From NCBI GenBank assembly GCA_026125285.1, contig JAHCLO010000029.1, positions 22,624-86,623 of the forward strand: 64,000 nucleotides of DNA. The letters run 5' to 3'. The notes under the pieces are model-generated. The model had not been told where the DNA came from and did no database searches. It saw only the letters and a list, made by a program, of their open reading frames with translations. This DNA comes from Verrucomicrobiia bacterium. Its GTDB lineage: Bacteria > Verrucomicrobiota > Verrucomicrobiia > Limisphaerales > JADLHS01. The translations under genes and the position numbers were made by a program. Numbering within the stretch: position 1 is the stretch's first letter; every line of letters begins with the position of its first letter. Positions 1 through 8,744 of this stretch are shown here, one piece after another.

Positions 1-450
1 CCCCGGCGGTGCCTCTTGCTGGCCGCCATGTTGGCTTTCGTTGGTTTCACGACCACCGCACAAGAGTTCGACTTGGGCGAACTCTCGCTCAATTTCGGAA
101 CGACGGCGGCGTCCGATCCGGAATTCTCCCTCGAAGGCAACCTCGCGCCGTCCGCCGAAGCGCAGATGGCGGATGGTGAGTTTGAACTGGTGGGAGGGTT
201 TACCGGCGCCAGTCTCCCGATCCCCGCTGAGGAACTGCCGCGATTGCACATTCAGCCCGCGGCGGGTGGCGTTCTTATCTCCTGGCCCGCACCTTCCGCG
301 TTCGTCCTCGAAAGCACCACCCAGTTGTCGCCTCCCGCCTGGAGTCCGGTCACAGAGCCGCCCGTGCCATCGGAGGAAAAGTACTCCGTCACCATTCCCG
401 TCACAGCGGCAACTCAGTTCTTCCGGCTTCGCCAGGCGGTGTCGCCGTGA
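1..450 (+). CDS. Secreted protein, 5'-truncated by the window edge
   Basis: The frame is open from base 1, so the true start may lie outside the window; an in-frame TTG at 16 and ATG at 28 are possible starts. The N-terminus (LLAAMLAFVGFTTTAQ) looks like the end of a signal peptide. The C-terminal 60 residues contain 'ISWPAPSAFVLEST' and end in 'FFRLRQ', a pattern I associate with the beta-sandwich C-terminal domains of many verrucomicrobial exported proteins. No catalytic motif is visible and the function is unknown. The next 165 bases, up to the stop of the downstream opposite-strand gene, show no clear feature. Confidence 0.55.
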   Translation, partial: PRRCLLLAAMLAFVGFTTTAQEFDLGELSLNFGTTAASDPEFSLEGNLAPSAEAQMADGEFELVGGFTGASLPIPAEELPRLHIQPAAGGVLISWPAPSAFVLESTTQLSPPAWSPVTEPPVPSEEKYSVTIPVTAATQFFRLRQAVSP

Positions 451-615
451 TCGAGGTTCTTGGATGAAGTTTGAGTGCGGCGACTGAGTGATCGCGTTCC
501 ATCTGGCTGGCGCCGCAAGGGGTAATCCGAGGTCAACCCACAGCGTGGGCCGTGGCGAGAACTCGGAGGGACCGAGCCAGGCGGTGAGTCAGAAATAGCC
601 TTGCGGCGCGCGGCA

Positions 616-2682
616 TCATTGCAGCATCGCCCGGACTTCTCCTGGTTGATCGGTCGGCGGCTGACAGGCATGGCCCGTGCAGAGATACACCACCGGGCTG
701 GGGTTGGCGGGTAGCGCTCTGGTGAATTCCTCAACCGCGCCGGTGTTACCCAACACCACCTTGTTGGGCTGATAGATTGAGTGCGCAGCGGGGATCAACT
801 CGCGCGCCAGCGCGGAGGCCGGATCGCCGGCGATCACTACGCGGCGCGGTTCCTCCAGCCAGAAATCCAGCGCGTGCAACATGCAGGGCACCGCTTGCGG
901 AATTTTCTCCAGCCGTCGGGCGAACATTCGCAGGGTCGCCTCGGCTGCCTCGCGAAAACCCACCCGGCCCGTGATGGCGGCAAGTTTCAATAGCGCCAGC
1001 GTGGCGACGGAATTCCCGGAAGGCTCCGCACCGTCGTAATCATCCTTTACTCTGAGGATGAGTTCCGTGGCGTCGGCTGGGCTTTGCCAGAACCCGCCGT
1101 TCTCCAAGTCATGGAATTTCGCCAGCATGGCGTCCGCCAGGGCAATGGCGAAGTCAAGGTGACCGGGAGACAGGGTGGCTTCATACAGATGCAGCACCCC
1201 ATCGAGCAGGAAGGCGTAGGCCTCGAGCAATTGAACGTCGTCACGTTCGCCCTCACGCCAGCGATGGTACAGGGTTTTTGCTTTCTCATCCCAAAGCTTC
1301 GCCTGAATAAAGGCCACATTCCTCTCTGCCGCATTGCGATCGGATTCATCGCCCAGCACCGCATAAGCTCGCGCGAACGCGCCGAGCATCAGGCCGTTCC
1401 AAGAGGCGAGAATCTTGTCGTCAAGATGCGGACGAACGCGTTTGGACCGGACCGCACGCATTTTGTTCATTGCCGCCTCCAGCAACGGGCAGTCAGCGGC
1501 TGTCACTTCTGGATTCACGATGCTCAAGACATTCTGGCCGGCCAGCGGAGCGGGATGACTGTGGTCCACGAAGTTGCCCCGGTCCGTGATCCCAAAATAT
1601 CGGGCAGCCACATTGAATTCCTCCGGCGAAAGCAGCTTCGCCAACTCCGCGTGCGTCCAGCAATAGAACTTGCCTTCGTGTCCCTCGCTGTCGGCGTCTT
1701 CGGCGGAGTAGAATCCGCCCTCGGGATGCGTCATCTCGCGCAACACGTAGGCGAGAATGTCGCGCACCACCTCTGCGTGACGCGCATCAGCACTGGCGAG
1801 ATACGCGTCGAGGTAAAGGTGCGCCAATTGCGCGTTGTCGTAGAGCATTTTTTCGAAATGCGGCACGAGCCATTCGGCGTCCACGGCGTAACGCGCGAAT
1901 CCGCCGCCGAGTTGATCATGAATGCCGCCTGCCGCCATGCGGTCGCAGGTGTGTAGCACCATGCGCGTGGCTTCCTCGTCCGCGAAGCGTCTGGCGTAAC
2001 GCAGCAGGAACGCGGGTTGGCTGGGCTGTGGAAATTTTGGCGCGCCGCCGAATCCACCGTGCCGCGGATCGTAAGCCTCCTTGAAGGCTGTTCCCGCCCG
2101 GCGCAGCACCTCCGGCGTCAGCGCCACATTGGGCGTGGCGACGTTGCTCGTGGCGGCTTCGAGGCGGGCGTGGATTTCCTCGGCGGAGGCCGTGACTTCG
2201 CCGTGGCGTTCCTGCCAGACCTTCACGATTTCCCCGAGCACCGAGAGGAAACTGCCGCGCCCGTAACGCTCGTCTGGCGGGAAATACGTCCCGCCGAAAA
2301 ACGGCTTGCGCTCCGGCGTGAGAAATACGTTCAACGGCCAGCCGCCCGAGCCGGTCGTGGATTGCACGAAGGTCATGTAGATTTTGTCCACGTCGGGCCG
2401 TTCCTCGCGGTCCACTTTGATGCTCACGAAATGTTCGTTGAGGAACGCTCCGACCCTCTCGTCCTCGAAGGACTCGCGCTCCATGACGTGACACCAATGG
2501 CAGGTCGAATAGCCGATGCTCAAGAAAATCGGCTTGTTTTCCGTGCGCGCTTTCGCAAACGCCTCCTCACCCCACGCATACCAATCCACGGGATTATGCG
2601 CGTGCTGAAGCAGGTAGGGAGATTTTTCCCGGACGAGGCGGTTGGCGGGCTTGAGCGCGGCAGGGTCTTGATTGATGGTCAC
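616..2682 (-). CDS. DUF255 thioredoxin-domain protein (YyaL/SPATA20 type)
   Basis: About 688 residues from the chosen GTG. The N-terminus has the family signature 'NRLVREKSPYLLQHAHNPVDW', followed by the thioredoxin-like segment with 'CHWCHVMERESF', where the two cysteines flank W. The C-terminal 450 residues are of the alpha/alpha-barrel glycosidase-like type (GGIHDQLGGGFARYAVD, SWNGLMLGAFARA). The frame is open to 2799, but homologues begin just before 'NRL', so the GTG at 2682 is preferred; an upstream ATG at 2775 would add an atypical tail. The biochemical role of this widespread family is not established. It appears monocistronic and is divergent from the CPBP protease gene. Confidence 0.88.
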   Translation of the reverse strand: MTINQDPAALKPANRLVREKSPYLLQHAHNPVDWYAWGEEAFAKARTENKPIFLSIGYSTCHWCHVMERESFEDERVGAFLNEHFVSIKVDREERPDVDKIYMTFVQSTTGSGGWPLNVFLTPERKPFFGGTYFPPDERYGRGSFLSVLGEIVKVWQERHGEVTASAEEIHARLEAATSNVATPNVALTPEVLRRAGTAFKEAYDPRHGGFGGAPKFPQPSQPAFLLRYARRFADEEATRMVLHTCDRMAAGGIHDQLGGGFARYAVDAEWLVPHFEKMLYDNAQLAHLYLDAYLASADARHAEVVRDILAYVLREMTHPEGGFYSAEDADSEGHEGKFYCWTHAELAKLLSPEEFNVAARYFGITDRGNFVDHSHPAPLAGQNVLSIVNPEVTAADCPLLEAAMNKMRAVRSKRVRPHLDDKILASWNGLMLGAFARAYAVLGDESDRNAAERNVAFIQAKLWDEKAKTLYHRWREGERDDVQLLEAYAFLLDGVLHLYEATLSPGHLDFAIALADAMLAKFHDLENGGFWQSPADATELILRVKDDYDGAEPSGNSVATLALLKLAAITGRVGFREAAEATLRMFARRLEKIPQAVPCMLHALDFWLEEPRRVVIAGDPASALARELIPAAHSIYQPNKVVLGNTGAVEEFTRALPANPSPVVYLCTGHACQPPTDQPGEVRAMLQ

Positions 2683-2872
2683 AGTTGAATTCAATGGATT
2701 TGCTTTAGCCCGGTGACACGCGGTCACCGCAAGACAATGAGTGACGTCGGTTTTCGTCCGGGGCGAGGCGAACATAGTCCACCCTCCGGGCCGGAGCAAA
2801 AAGAAGTTCAGCTTTTGCGTTAGGGAGTAATTTTGCGTCGTAACCCTTGCGCCGGACTGTTACCGTCCAGGC

Positions 2873-3604
2873 GTGTTATCCGAGAAACCGTGGAAATTGG
2901 AAGCCCTCTTGCGCCTGTTCCTAGGCGTGTTTCTCTGCATGTTCGTTGGCATGACCCTGCTGCTGGTGGCGCGAAAAGTGTTCGCGTTCGGGGAAGAGCA
3001 TTTTATTTGGCGGGCCATCGTGGCGGCGTTGAGCTTTCATGGAGTAGCACTGGTGTTGATCGTCTTCTTTGTGCGGGAACACCAAATGAGTTGGAATGAA
3101 GCGTTCGGTTTGGACCGCGAACGAAATCGCGCGCTGTTGCTGGGCGTGCTCGTCGCGGTGCTCTTCCTGCCCCTGGCCTGGGGGCTGCAATGGCTGGCGG
3201 GGCAATTCATGTCGCACCTGGACCTCGAACTGGTCGAGCAGCAAGCCATCCAAGCGTTGCGCGACTCGGCCAGTTGGCGCGGCACGGTGGTGCTGGGGCT
3301 CATTGCGATTGTGCTCGCCCCGGTGGCGGAAGAAATTCTCTTCCGCGGCATCCTCTATCCCGCCATCAAACGGGCGGGCTTTCCCCGCACGGCGTTGTGG
3401 GGTACTTCGATCCTGTTTGCCGTGATTCACGGCAACCTGCTCACGTTGTTACCCCTGCTGGTGCTGGCCATCGCGTTGACGATGTTGTACGAAGCGACCG
3501 ACAATCTGCTCGCGCCCATCGCCACTCACGCCGCGTTCAACGCCGCCAATCTGGTGATGCTCGGCCTGAGCGAGTGGGCCAATCGGATGCCGGTTCCCAC
3601 ATGA
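2873..3604 (+). CDS. CPBP-family intramembrane metalloprotease
   Basis: 243 residues with several hydrophobic segments. The CPBP/Abi signature 'EEILFRGILY' (the EExxxR motif) is near residue 155, followed by an 'FAVIHGN' histidine motif and a third motif 'THAAFNAAN' near the C-terminus. These are the glutamate and histidine residues expected to hold the metal in the membrane. The start is GTG. The stop overlaps the start of thiL (ATGA at 3601-3604), so the two are translationally coupled. Members of this family process CAAX-like or other membrane proteins; the substrate here is unknown. Confidence 0.88.
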   Translation: MLSEKPWKLEALLRLFLGVFLCMFVGMTLLLVARKVFAFGEEHFIWRAIVAALSFHGVALVLIVFFVREHQMSWNEAFGLDRERNRALLLGVLVAVLFLPLAWGLQWLAGQFMSHLDLELVEQQAIQALRDSASWRGTVVLGLIAIVLAPVAEEILFRGILYPAIKRAGFPRTALWGTSILFAVIHGNLLTLLPLLVLAIALTMLYEATDNLLAPIATHAAFNAANLVMLGLSEWANRMPVPT

Positions 3605-4566
3605 ACGAGTTCGAGTTAATTGCACGTCTCACCCGCGCGCTGCCCGGCAACGAAACGGTCGTCGTCGGTTCGGGGGACGATTGCGCCGTGCTGGACGTGG
3701 GCGCACAAGACCGCCTGCTGCTGTTCAAAACCGACGCAGTGGTCGAGGGGATTCACTTTACCAAGGCCACCCCACCGCGGAAGATCGGCCGCAAGGCTCT
3801 GGCCCGTTGTCTGAGCGACGTCGCGGCGATGGCGGGAACGCCCACCGCGGCCCTGGTCACCCTGGGATTGCCGCCAGGTTTTGAGGTGTCGTTTGTTGAG
3901 GCAATCTACGCCGGCCTCAATGAACTGGCCGCGCAACAAGGCGTGGCCGTGGTCGGCGGCGAGACCACCACCAACCCGGAGCGCGTGCTTATTTCCGTAT
4001 CGTTGATTGGCTTTGTCCCCCGCGGAAGATTGTTGCGGCGCTCGGGCGCAAAGCCGGGGGATGCGATTTTTGTGACCGGCGAACTCGGCGGTTCGCTGGC
4101 GGGCAAGCATCTCGATTTCGAGCCGCGTCTGGTTGAGGCGCGGTGGCTGGCCGAGCATTTTCCAATTCACACGCTGATGGATGTGAGCGACGGTCTGGCC
4201 GGCGATTTGCGTCATATCTTGAACGCCAGCGGCGTCGGGGCCGAGTTGCTGAAGCGCGCCGTTCCCATCAGCCGTGCCGCCCAACTGGCCGCCAAAGCCG
4301 GTGACGCGGCGAAGCCGGCCTTCGCCGCTGCACTGACGGACGGCGAGGATTTTGAGTTGTTGTTCACGACGGCAGGCCGGCTGGCGATACCCCTGCTGGA
4401 TGCCTGGAGAAAGCAATTCCCAAAACTTCGTCTGAGTTGCATCGGAAAAATTGTCCCCGGCAAGCAGATCACCATTCGGGACCAACGCGGCGCGTATCCA
4501 CTGAATGCCCGCGGTTACGTTCACTTCACACCGGCCAAGTCGCACCTTGCGGACGGAGGGCGTTGA
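3601..4566 (+). CDS. thiL: Thiamine-monophosphate kinase
   Basis: 321 residues from ATG 3601. The gene product phosphorylates thiamine monophosphate to thiamine diphosphate, the last step of thiamine cofactor synthesis. Family motifs are visible in order: 'GSGDDCAVLD' near residue 24, 'FKTDAVVEGIHF' near residue 43, 'GGETTTNPERV' near residue 118, 'MDVSDGLAGDLRHI' near residue 192 and 'DGEDFELLF' near residue 250. The longer frame open from 3190 only reads an alternative frame of the CPBP gene. The start overlaps the CPBP stop by four bases. A second thiamine gene, thiE, lies at 24561 in a different operon. Confidence 0.94.
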   Translation: MNEFELIARLTRALPGNETVVVGSGDDCAVLDVGAQDRLLLFKTDAVVEGIHFTKATPPRKIGRKALARCLSDVAAMAGTPTAALVTLGLPPGFEVSFVEAIYAGLNELAAQQGVAVVGGETTTNPERVLISVSLIGFVPRGRLLRRSGAKPGDAIFVTGELGGSLAGKHLDFEPRLVEARWLAEHFPIHTLMDVSDGLAGDLRHILNASGVGAELLKRAVPISRAAQLAAKAGDAAKPAFAAALTDGEDFELLFTTAGRLAIPLLDAWRKQFPKLRLSCIGKIVPGKQITIRDQRGAYPLNARGYVHFTPAKSHLADGGR

Positions 4567-4581
4567 GTTAGAGTCTCAGCG

Positions 4582-5157
4582 ATGATGAAAACGGTTGAGC
4601 ATCCACGCATCCCCTTGCGCAGCGCTGAAGTCTGGCCGCTGTCAGTCGCTGCCTATCGCGCGCTGGGTGAGGCAGGCCTGATTCCCAAGAACACCGAACT
4701 GTTGTACGGGTTCGTTTATACGAAGATGTCCAAATCCCCCCTCCACAGCGCGTTGGTGCGTCAGCTCATACGATTGCTGGAGCAAGCCACATTGTCCGAT
4801 TGCTTCATTTCCAGCGAGCAACCCATCACCTGCGAGGATTCTGAACCAGAACCGGATGTGGCCGTAGTCAGGGGCCGGCCGGAAGACTTCTGGCACGAGC
4901 ATCCGCGCACCGCCGAGTTGGTGATCGAAGTTTGTGTGACCAGCCATGATTACGATCGCTCCAAACTGCGCGCCTATGCCAGCGCCGGGGTGAAGGAATG
5001 TTGGCTCGTGCTCGGGCCGGAGAAACAGATTGAGGTTCATCGCCAACCCGCCGAGGGCGACTATGTCGAACACACGCTCCACGGACCGGGTGGTCAATTG
5101 AACTGCGCGGCGCTGCCCGGGTTCACCGTGGACATGGAGGCGCTCTTCGTCAAGTGA
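4582..5157 (+). CDS. Uma2-family (DUF820) PD-(D/E)XK nuclease-fold protein
   Basis: 191 residues, starting 15 bases after thiL. The core is typical of Uma2 proteins: 'ELLYGFVYTKM', then 'EPEPDVAVVRG' (the metal-binding ExxPD) and 'AELVIEVCVTSHDYDRSKLRAYASAGV', which contains the E-x-K-like active-site strand. These proteins are abundant in cyanobacteria, Planctomycetes and Verrucomicrobia. They adopt a restriction-endonuclease fold, but a physiological role has not been established for most of them. Its position between thiL and tsaE appears incidental. Confidence 0.85.
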   Translation: MMKTVEHPRIPLRSAEVWPLSVAAYRALGEAGLIPKNTELLYGFVYTKMSKSPLHSALVRQLIRLLEQATLSDCFISSEQPITCEDSEPEPDVAVVRGRPEDFWHEHPRTAELVIEVCVTSHDYDRSKLRAYASAGVKECWLVLGPEKQIEVHRQPAEGDYVEHTLHGPGGQLNCAALPGFTVDMEALFVK

Positions 5158-5236
5158 GCCTTCAGCCCACAACCCGTCACTTGGTTGAGCTACAACTGTC
5201 CACCGACTCGCGACCACAACGGCGAATCGTTGCCGT

Positions 5237-5728
5237 GTGAGCATGGCCTTGGTCATTTCCCATAGCCCCGCGGAGACCGAGGCGCTCGGCGAACGTTGGG
5301 GCCGTGAGGCGCAAGTCGGATGGCTCATCGGACTGTCTGGCGATCTTGGCGCGGGCAAGACGCAGTTGGTGAAAGGCCTTGCGCGCGGACTTGGTGTCAC
5401 CACGCGGGTTCATTCGCCGACCTTCACGCTCCTGAACGAATATCGCGGCGGGCGGTTGCGCTTGTTTCATCTCGATTTGTACCGGCTCGAAACGCCGCAA
5501 CAAATCATCCGCGCCGGCTTGGAGGAATACTTGCGACCGGACGGCGTGACGGTGATTGAGTGGGCGGAACGCTGGCTGGGCGAACGGCATCCGCGGTCCG
5601 AGTCGTCAGTACCCGCCAACTTCAACCCACCACCTGGTTCCGCCGCATACGTGAGGCTGCGGCGCGTGCAGATCGAGGTGCTGAGTGACACCGACCGGCG
5701 AATCACCTATGAAGATTCTGGCGTTTGA
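5237..5728 (+). CDS. tsaE: tRNA t6A biosynthesis ATPase TsaE
   Basis: 163 residues; GTG at 5237 or ATG at 5243 could start it. The P-loop 'GDLGAGKTQLVKGLARGLG' is near residue 35, followed by 'VHSPTFTLLNEY' and 'LFHLDLYRLE', which are typical of the YjeE/TsaE family. TsaE is the ATPase of the complex that makes N6-threonylcarbamoyladenosine in ANN-decoding tRNAs. The C-terminus overlaps the start of tsaB, its functional partner, by 20 bases, which supports both assignments. Confidence 0.93.
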   Translation: MSMALVISHSPAETEALGERWGREAQVGWLIGLSGDLGAGKTQLVKGLARGLGVTTRVHSPTFTLLNEYRGGRLRLFHLDLYRLETPQQIIRAGLEEYLRPDGVTVIEWAERWLGERHPRSESSVPANFNPPPGSAAYVRLRRVQIEVLSDTDRRITYEDSGV

Positions 5729-6377
5729 GTTTTCGTCGCCGCAACGCAGCGTAGCGGTGATAACCGGCGGGCCATCCTCGCGACCAACGGTTGCGGAGGT
5801 CATAGAAACCGCGTCCGGCCACGTCATGAAACCGTTGGGCATGGTGGATGAAGCCTTGACGCAAGCGGGCTTGGCGCGCGAGCAGATTGAAAGCCTGGCG
5901 ATCGGACTGGGGCCCGGTTCGTACACGGGAATCCGCCTCGCGATTGCACTGGCGCAGGGCTGGCAGCTTGCGATGGGCATCAAGCTGCTTGGCATCAGCA
6001 GCGCGGATTGTATCGCCGCGCAAGCCCAGGCGGAGGGTTTCACGGGCAGATGCTGCGTGATCGTTGATGCGCAGCGCGAAGAGTTTTATGCCGCCAGTTA
6101 TGAGCTTCAGGCGGAGGCGCGACGCACGATCACTCCGCTGCAACTGGTCACGCTCGCGGAAGTGCGCCAGCGCGAACACGCCGGGGAACTGTTGATCGGT
6201 CCCGAAGTCAACCGCTGGTTCCCCGCGGGGTGCGTCGTCTTTCCGCGCGCCGCCATGTTGGGGCAATTGGGACTGGGGCAAACGGACTTTGTGGCGGGCG
6301 ATAAACTGGAGCCGATTTATCTGCGGGAAGCGCGCTTTGTCAAAGCCCCACCGGCGCGCCATGAGCGGAACACTTAG
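5709..6377 (+). CDS. tsaB: tRNA t6A biosynthesis protein TsaB
   Basis: 222 residues from ATG 5709 (MKILAFEFSS), the usual N-terminus of the family, with 'LAIGLGPGSYTGIRLAIALAQG' near residue 65. TsaB is the non-catalytic partner of TsaD in t6A synthesis. The gene overlaps tsaE upstream and is convergent with ispE, whose stop overlaps this stop by four bases (6374-6377). That leaves no room for a separate terminator between the two operons. Confidence 0.93.
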   Translation: MKILAFEFSSPQRSVAVITGGPSSRPTVAEVIETASGHVMKPLGMVDEALTQAGLAREQIESLAIGLGPGSYTGIRLAIALAQGWQLAMGIKLLGISSADCIAAQAQAEGFTGRCCVIVDAQREEFYAASYELQAEARRTITPLQLVTLAEVRQREHAGELLIGPEVNRWFPAGCVVFPRAAMLGQLGLGQTDFVAGDKLEPIYLREARFVKAPPARHERNT

Positions 6378-7255
6378 CTGGCCTGCACCCCCACGGCGGC
6401 GGTCCAACAGGCGGCACCGAATCGGGCCTTGAACGATTCGGCCAGCGTCTCCGCTGCCGGCAAGTTGGGAACGAGGGCAAAGGTCGTGGAACCACTGCCG
6501 GACATCAACGTGGCGGTGACTCCGTGAGCATGCAGAAACTCTTGGAACAAGGCCAGCAACGGATATTTCTCATGCACCGGCGCTTCGAGGGAATTGTAGA
6601 ACTCCGCCGCCGCCTCTGACACCTCGCCGGTTTGGAGCAATGCCACGAGCTTCCGGGCCCGTCCCGGCTTGCCATTCAGGGCTGCGGGAAAACGGGCCAG
6701 ATTCTGGTAGGCCCAAGCGGTGGGGACACCAAAACCGGGGTGGATCAGCAGCCACGCCATTCCACGCAATCCCGGAAAGAAGTCGAGCGGCTGGATGTAT
6801 TCGCCGCGTCCCGTGGCCATCGCCGGCTGCGCTTGCAGGAAGAACGGAACGTCCGAGCCGAGCGCCGCGGCCATTTCGTGCAGTTGCTGTGGCGCCAGGG
6901 GACCACCAAACAATTCGTTCAGACCCTGCAACGTCGTGGCGGCATTGCTGCTGCCGCCGCCCAAGCCGGCTGCCAGGGGAATTCGCTTTTCGAGCTGAAT
7001 CTTCACGCCTGCCTGAATTCGCGCCGCTTGGAAAAATAAGCTTGCGGCACGATGCACCAGGTTCTCCGGGCCGACGGGAAGGCTCGCATCACTGCAAGTC
7101 AATTCCAGGCCATGCCCACACCGTTCAAATGAAAGGCGGTCGCATACCCTCACCGGATGCATGACGGTTTCCAGTTCGTGAAAACCGTCGGCCCGCCGGC
7201 CGAGGATGTTCAACAGCAGGTTGACTTTGCAGGGTGAGTCTTTTTCCAAAGTCAT
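6374..7255 (-). CDS. ispE: 4-(cytidine 5'-diphospho)-2-C-methyl-D-erythritol kinase
   Basis: 293 residues. This GHMP kinase phosphorylates CDP-ME in the MEP isoprenoid pathway. The N-terminal 'CKVNLLLNILGRRADGFHEL', the ATP-binding 'PLAAGLGGGSSNAAT' near residue 93 and the C-terminal 'MSGSGSTTFAL' are all present. The start ATG at 7255 follows a 126-base intergenic region containing a heptameric repeat and a terminator that belongs to the upstream lipoprotein gene, so ispE probably has its own promoter. Confidence 0.94.
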   Translation of the reverse strand: MTLEKDSPCKVNLLLNILGRRADGFHELETVMHPVRVCDRLSFERCGHGLELTCSDASLPVGPENLVHRAASLFFQAARIQAGVKIQLEKRIPLAAGLGGGSSNAATTLQGLNELFGGPLAPQQLHEMAAALGSDVPFFLQAQPAMATGRGEYIQPLDFFPGLRGMAWLLIHPGFGVPTAWAYQNLARFPAALNGKPGRARKLVALLQTGEVSEAAAEFYNSLEAPVHEKYPLLALFQEFLHAHGVTATLMSGSGSTTFALVPNLPAAETLAESFKARFGAACWTAAVGVQAS

Positions 7256-7278
7256 GAGAACTCGTCAGGATGAACGGC

Positions 7279-7299
7279 GGCTTCAGGCTTCAGGCTTCG
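7279..7299. repeat. Heptanucleotide tandem repeat (GGCTTCA)
   Basis: Three 7-base units: GGCTTCA twice and GGCTTCG once, lying just upstream of ispE. Three other loci in the window (16501, 24864 and 28727) also carry three or four 7-base units, so the period is shared although the unit differs. Confidence 0.7.
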
Positions 7300-7325
7300 G
7301 GGCGTTCGCGCGTGTCAGGCTCAAC

Positions 7326-7357
7326 AAAAAGCGCGCCAACGGAAACCGTCGGCGCGC
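7326..7357 (-). terminator. Rho-independent terminator downstream of the lipoprotein gene
   Basis: Read on the minus strand, a GC-rich stem (GCGCGCC pairing with GGCGCGC, extended by ACGG/CCGT with one bulge) closes a three-base loop and is followed directly by TTTTTGTTG. It lies 25 bases past the stop of the lipoprotein gene ending at 7382, and before ispE on the same strand. Confidence 0.75.
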
Positions 7358-7381
7358 GGTGAAAACGAACCTGCGTTCCGG

Positions 7382-7822
7382 TCAGTTGTCGAAAATCCGG
7401 AAGCGGCTGCCAGGAATGAATGGGGCGACGTCGCCCCCGCTGAAGCCGATTGAGGCATCGGTTGCGAACGCCGAGTCCGACAGCAACCGCGGCCGGTAAT
7501 TGTCCGGATAAATCGGCTCGGGCGTCAGGTAATCCGTGGCAATGGGATCATAGGAGGGAAATGGGAACGTGATGATCTCATACAAACCGATTCCCGTCCG
7601 CGCCAGGGTGCGGTTCATGCCCCGAACCAAGCCGGTGGTGTAGGCGCGATCCGGTGATTCAAACAATGCAGTTTGTTCCATGGTGCGGCGGACTTCCGAG
7701 CCGCGCACGATTTCGTAGAAGTTGTTCATGCCGCGGCCGAGCTTTTTTTCGGGGCCGGCACATCCGGAAGCCAACACGCCGAGCAGCAGAACCGTGCCGA
7801 GGAAGGATGCAGATTTTCGCAT
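7382..7822 (-). CDS. Lipoprotein of the TIGR04073 exosortase-associated type
   Basis: 146 residues with a lipoprotein signal peptide: basic start, hydrophobic stretch and lipobox 'LASGC' (cysteine 21). The mature part starts 'KKLGRGMNNFYEIVRGSEV' and contains 'GLVRGMNRTLARTGIGLYEI' and 'FPSYDPIATDYLTPE'. This matches my recollection of the TIGR04073 family found in PEP-CTERM/exosortase-bearing Verrucomicrobia; the assignment is by motif memory only. A good terminator follows the gene. The function is unknown. Confidence 0.7.
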   Translation of the reverse strand: MRKSASFLGTVLLLGVLASGCAGPEKKLGRGMNNFYEIVRGSEVRRTMEQTALFESPDRAYTTGLVRGMNRTLARTGIGLYEIITFPFPSYDPIATDYLTPEPIYPDNYRPRLLSDSAFATDASIGFSGGDVAPFIPGSRFRIFDN

Positions 7823-7901
7823 AACGTTCTCTATTTGCTGGAGACGTTAGCGTGATCTCCAGCGATGTAAAGCGTGTTTTCCGCCCGTCACCGGCTTTTT
7901 C

Positions 7902-8672
7902 TCACAGGCCGGTGGGGTGGTCCAGAAACGTCCACGGCACTTTGAAGGTGCGCGCCAGATGCGCCGCCAGCGCCTTCACCCCGAAGGTCTCGGTGGCGTA
8001 GTGGCCACCGTACAGCACATTGACCCCGAGGTCCTCCGCTTTCGCGTAGGTCCAGTGCGGGCCTTCGCCCGTGATGAAGGTGTCCACACCTTCAGTGGCG
8101 GCCAGTTTCAAATCACCGCCTGCGCCCCCCGTCACCACGCCGATGCGCTGGCAGACCGCGGGTCCACCGGGAATCACCCGCGGCTCCGCGCCCGTCGCAC
8201 GGTGCAGCCGCCTGCTCAATTCCAACCGCGAAAGGCGCGTGGTGGTTTGGAAGCCCAGGAACTGATCGTGGGTGAAAAAGAAAGGCCGCAACCGCCGCAA
8301 GCCCAACGCCGCGCAGAGCTGGACGTTGTTACCCAGTTTGGGATGCGCGTCCAGCGGCAGGTGCGAACTGTAAACGGCCATGTCGTGATCCAGCAGATGC
8401 CGCAACAATTCATACTTGCGCCCCGTCCACGGGTGCGATGGAGACCAAAAGAGTCCGTGATGCACAACCAGCAAATCCGCCCCGGCGGCAATGGCAAGCT
8501 TCACCGTGGCCAGACTGGCGTCCACCGTCGCGGCAATGCGTGTCACTTTGCCGGAGTTCTGCACCTGCAACCCGTTCGCCGCGCCGTCATAGTCCTTGAC
8601 GGCATTGGTGCGCAACAAACGGTCGCAGTGTTTTACAATGGCTTGAAGCGAAGCTTTCGGCATGGCCCGCAT
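7902..8672 (-). CDS. Nif3-like dinuclear metal-centre protein
   Basis: 256 residues (or 253 from the second ATG at 8663). The motifs 'DYDGAANGLQVQ', 'LLVVHHGLFW' and 'YSSHLPLDAHPKLGNN' are the histidine and aspartate clusters that build the two-metal site of the GTP cyclohydrolase 1 type 2/NIF3 family. 'GGHYATETFGVKAL' near the C-terminus provides the last metal ligands. The substrate of the bacterial family is uncertain. It lies 72 bases downstream of hisD on the same strand and could be cotranscribed with it. Confidence 0.9.
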   Translation of the reverse strand: MRAMPKASLQAIVKHCDRLLRTNAVKDYDGAANGLQVQNSGKVTRIAATVDASLATVKLAIAAGADLLVVHHGLFWSPSHPWTGRKYELLRHLLDHDMAVYSSHLPLDAHPKLGNNVQLCAALGLRRLRPFFFTHDQFLGFQTTTRLSRLELSRRLHRATGAEPRVIPGGPAVCQRIGVVTGGAGGDLKLAATEGVDTFITGEGPHWTYAKAEDLGVNVLYGGHYATETFGVKALAAHLARTFKVPWTFLDHPTGL

Positions 8673-8744
8673 AGATTACGCGCCTCCGCAAGCCGCGGAC
8701 GAGAAAAATGCAGCGGCTCGGCGCAGTGATGGGCGCCGACCGCG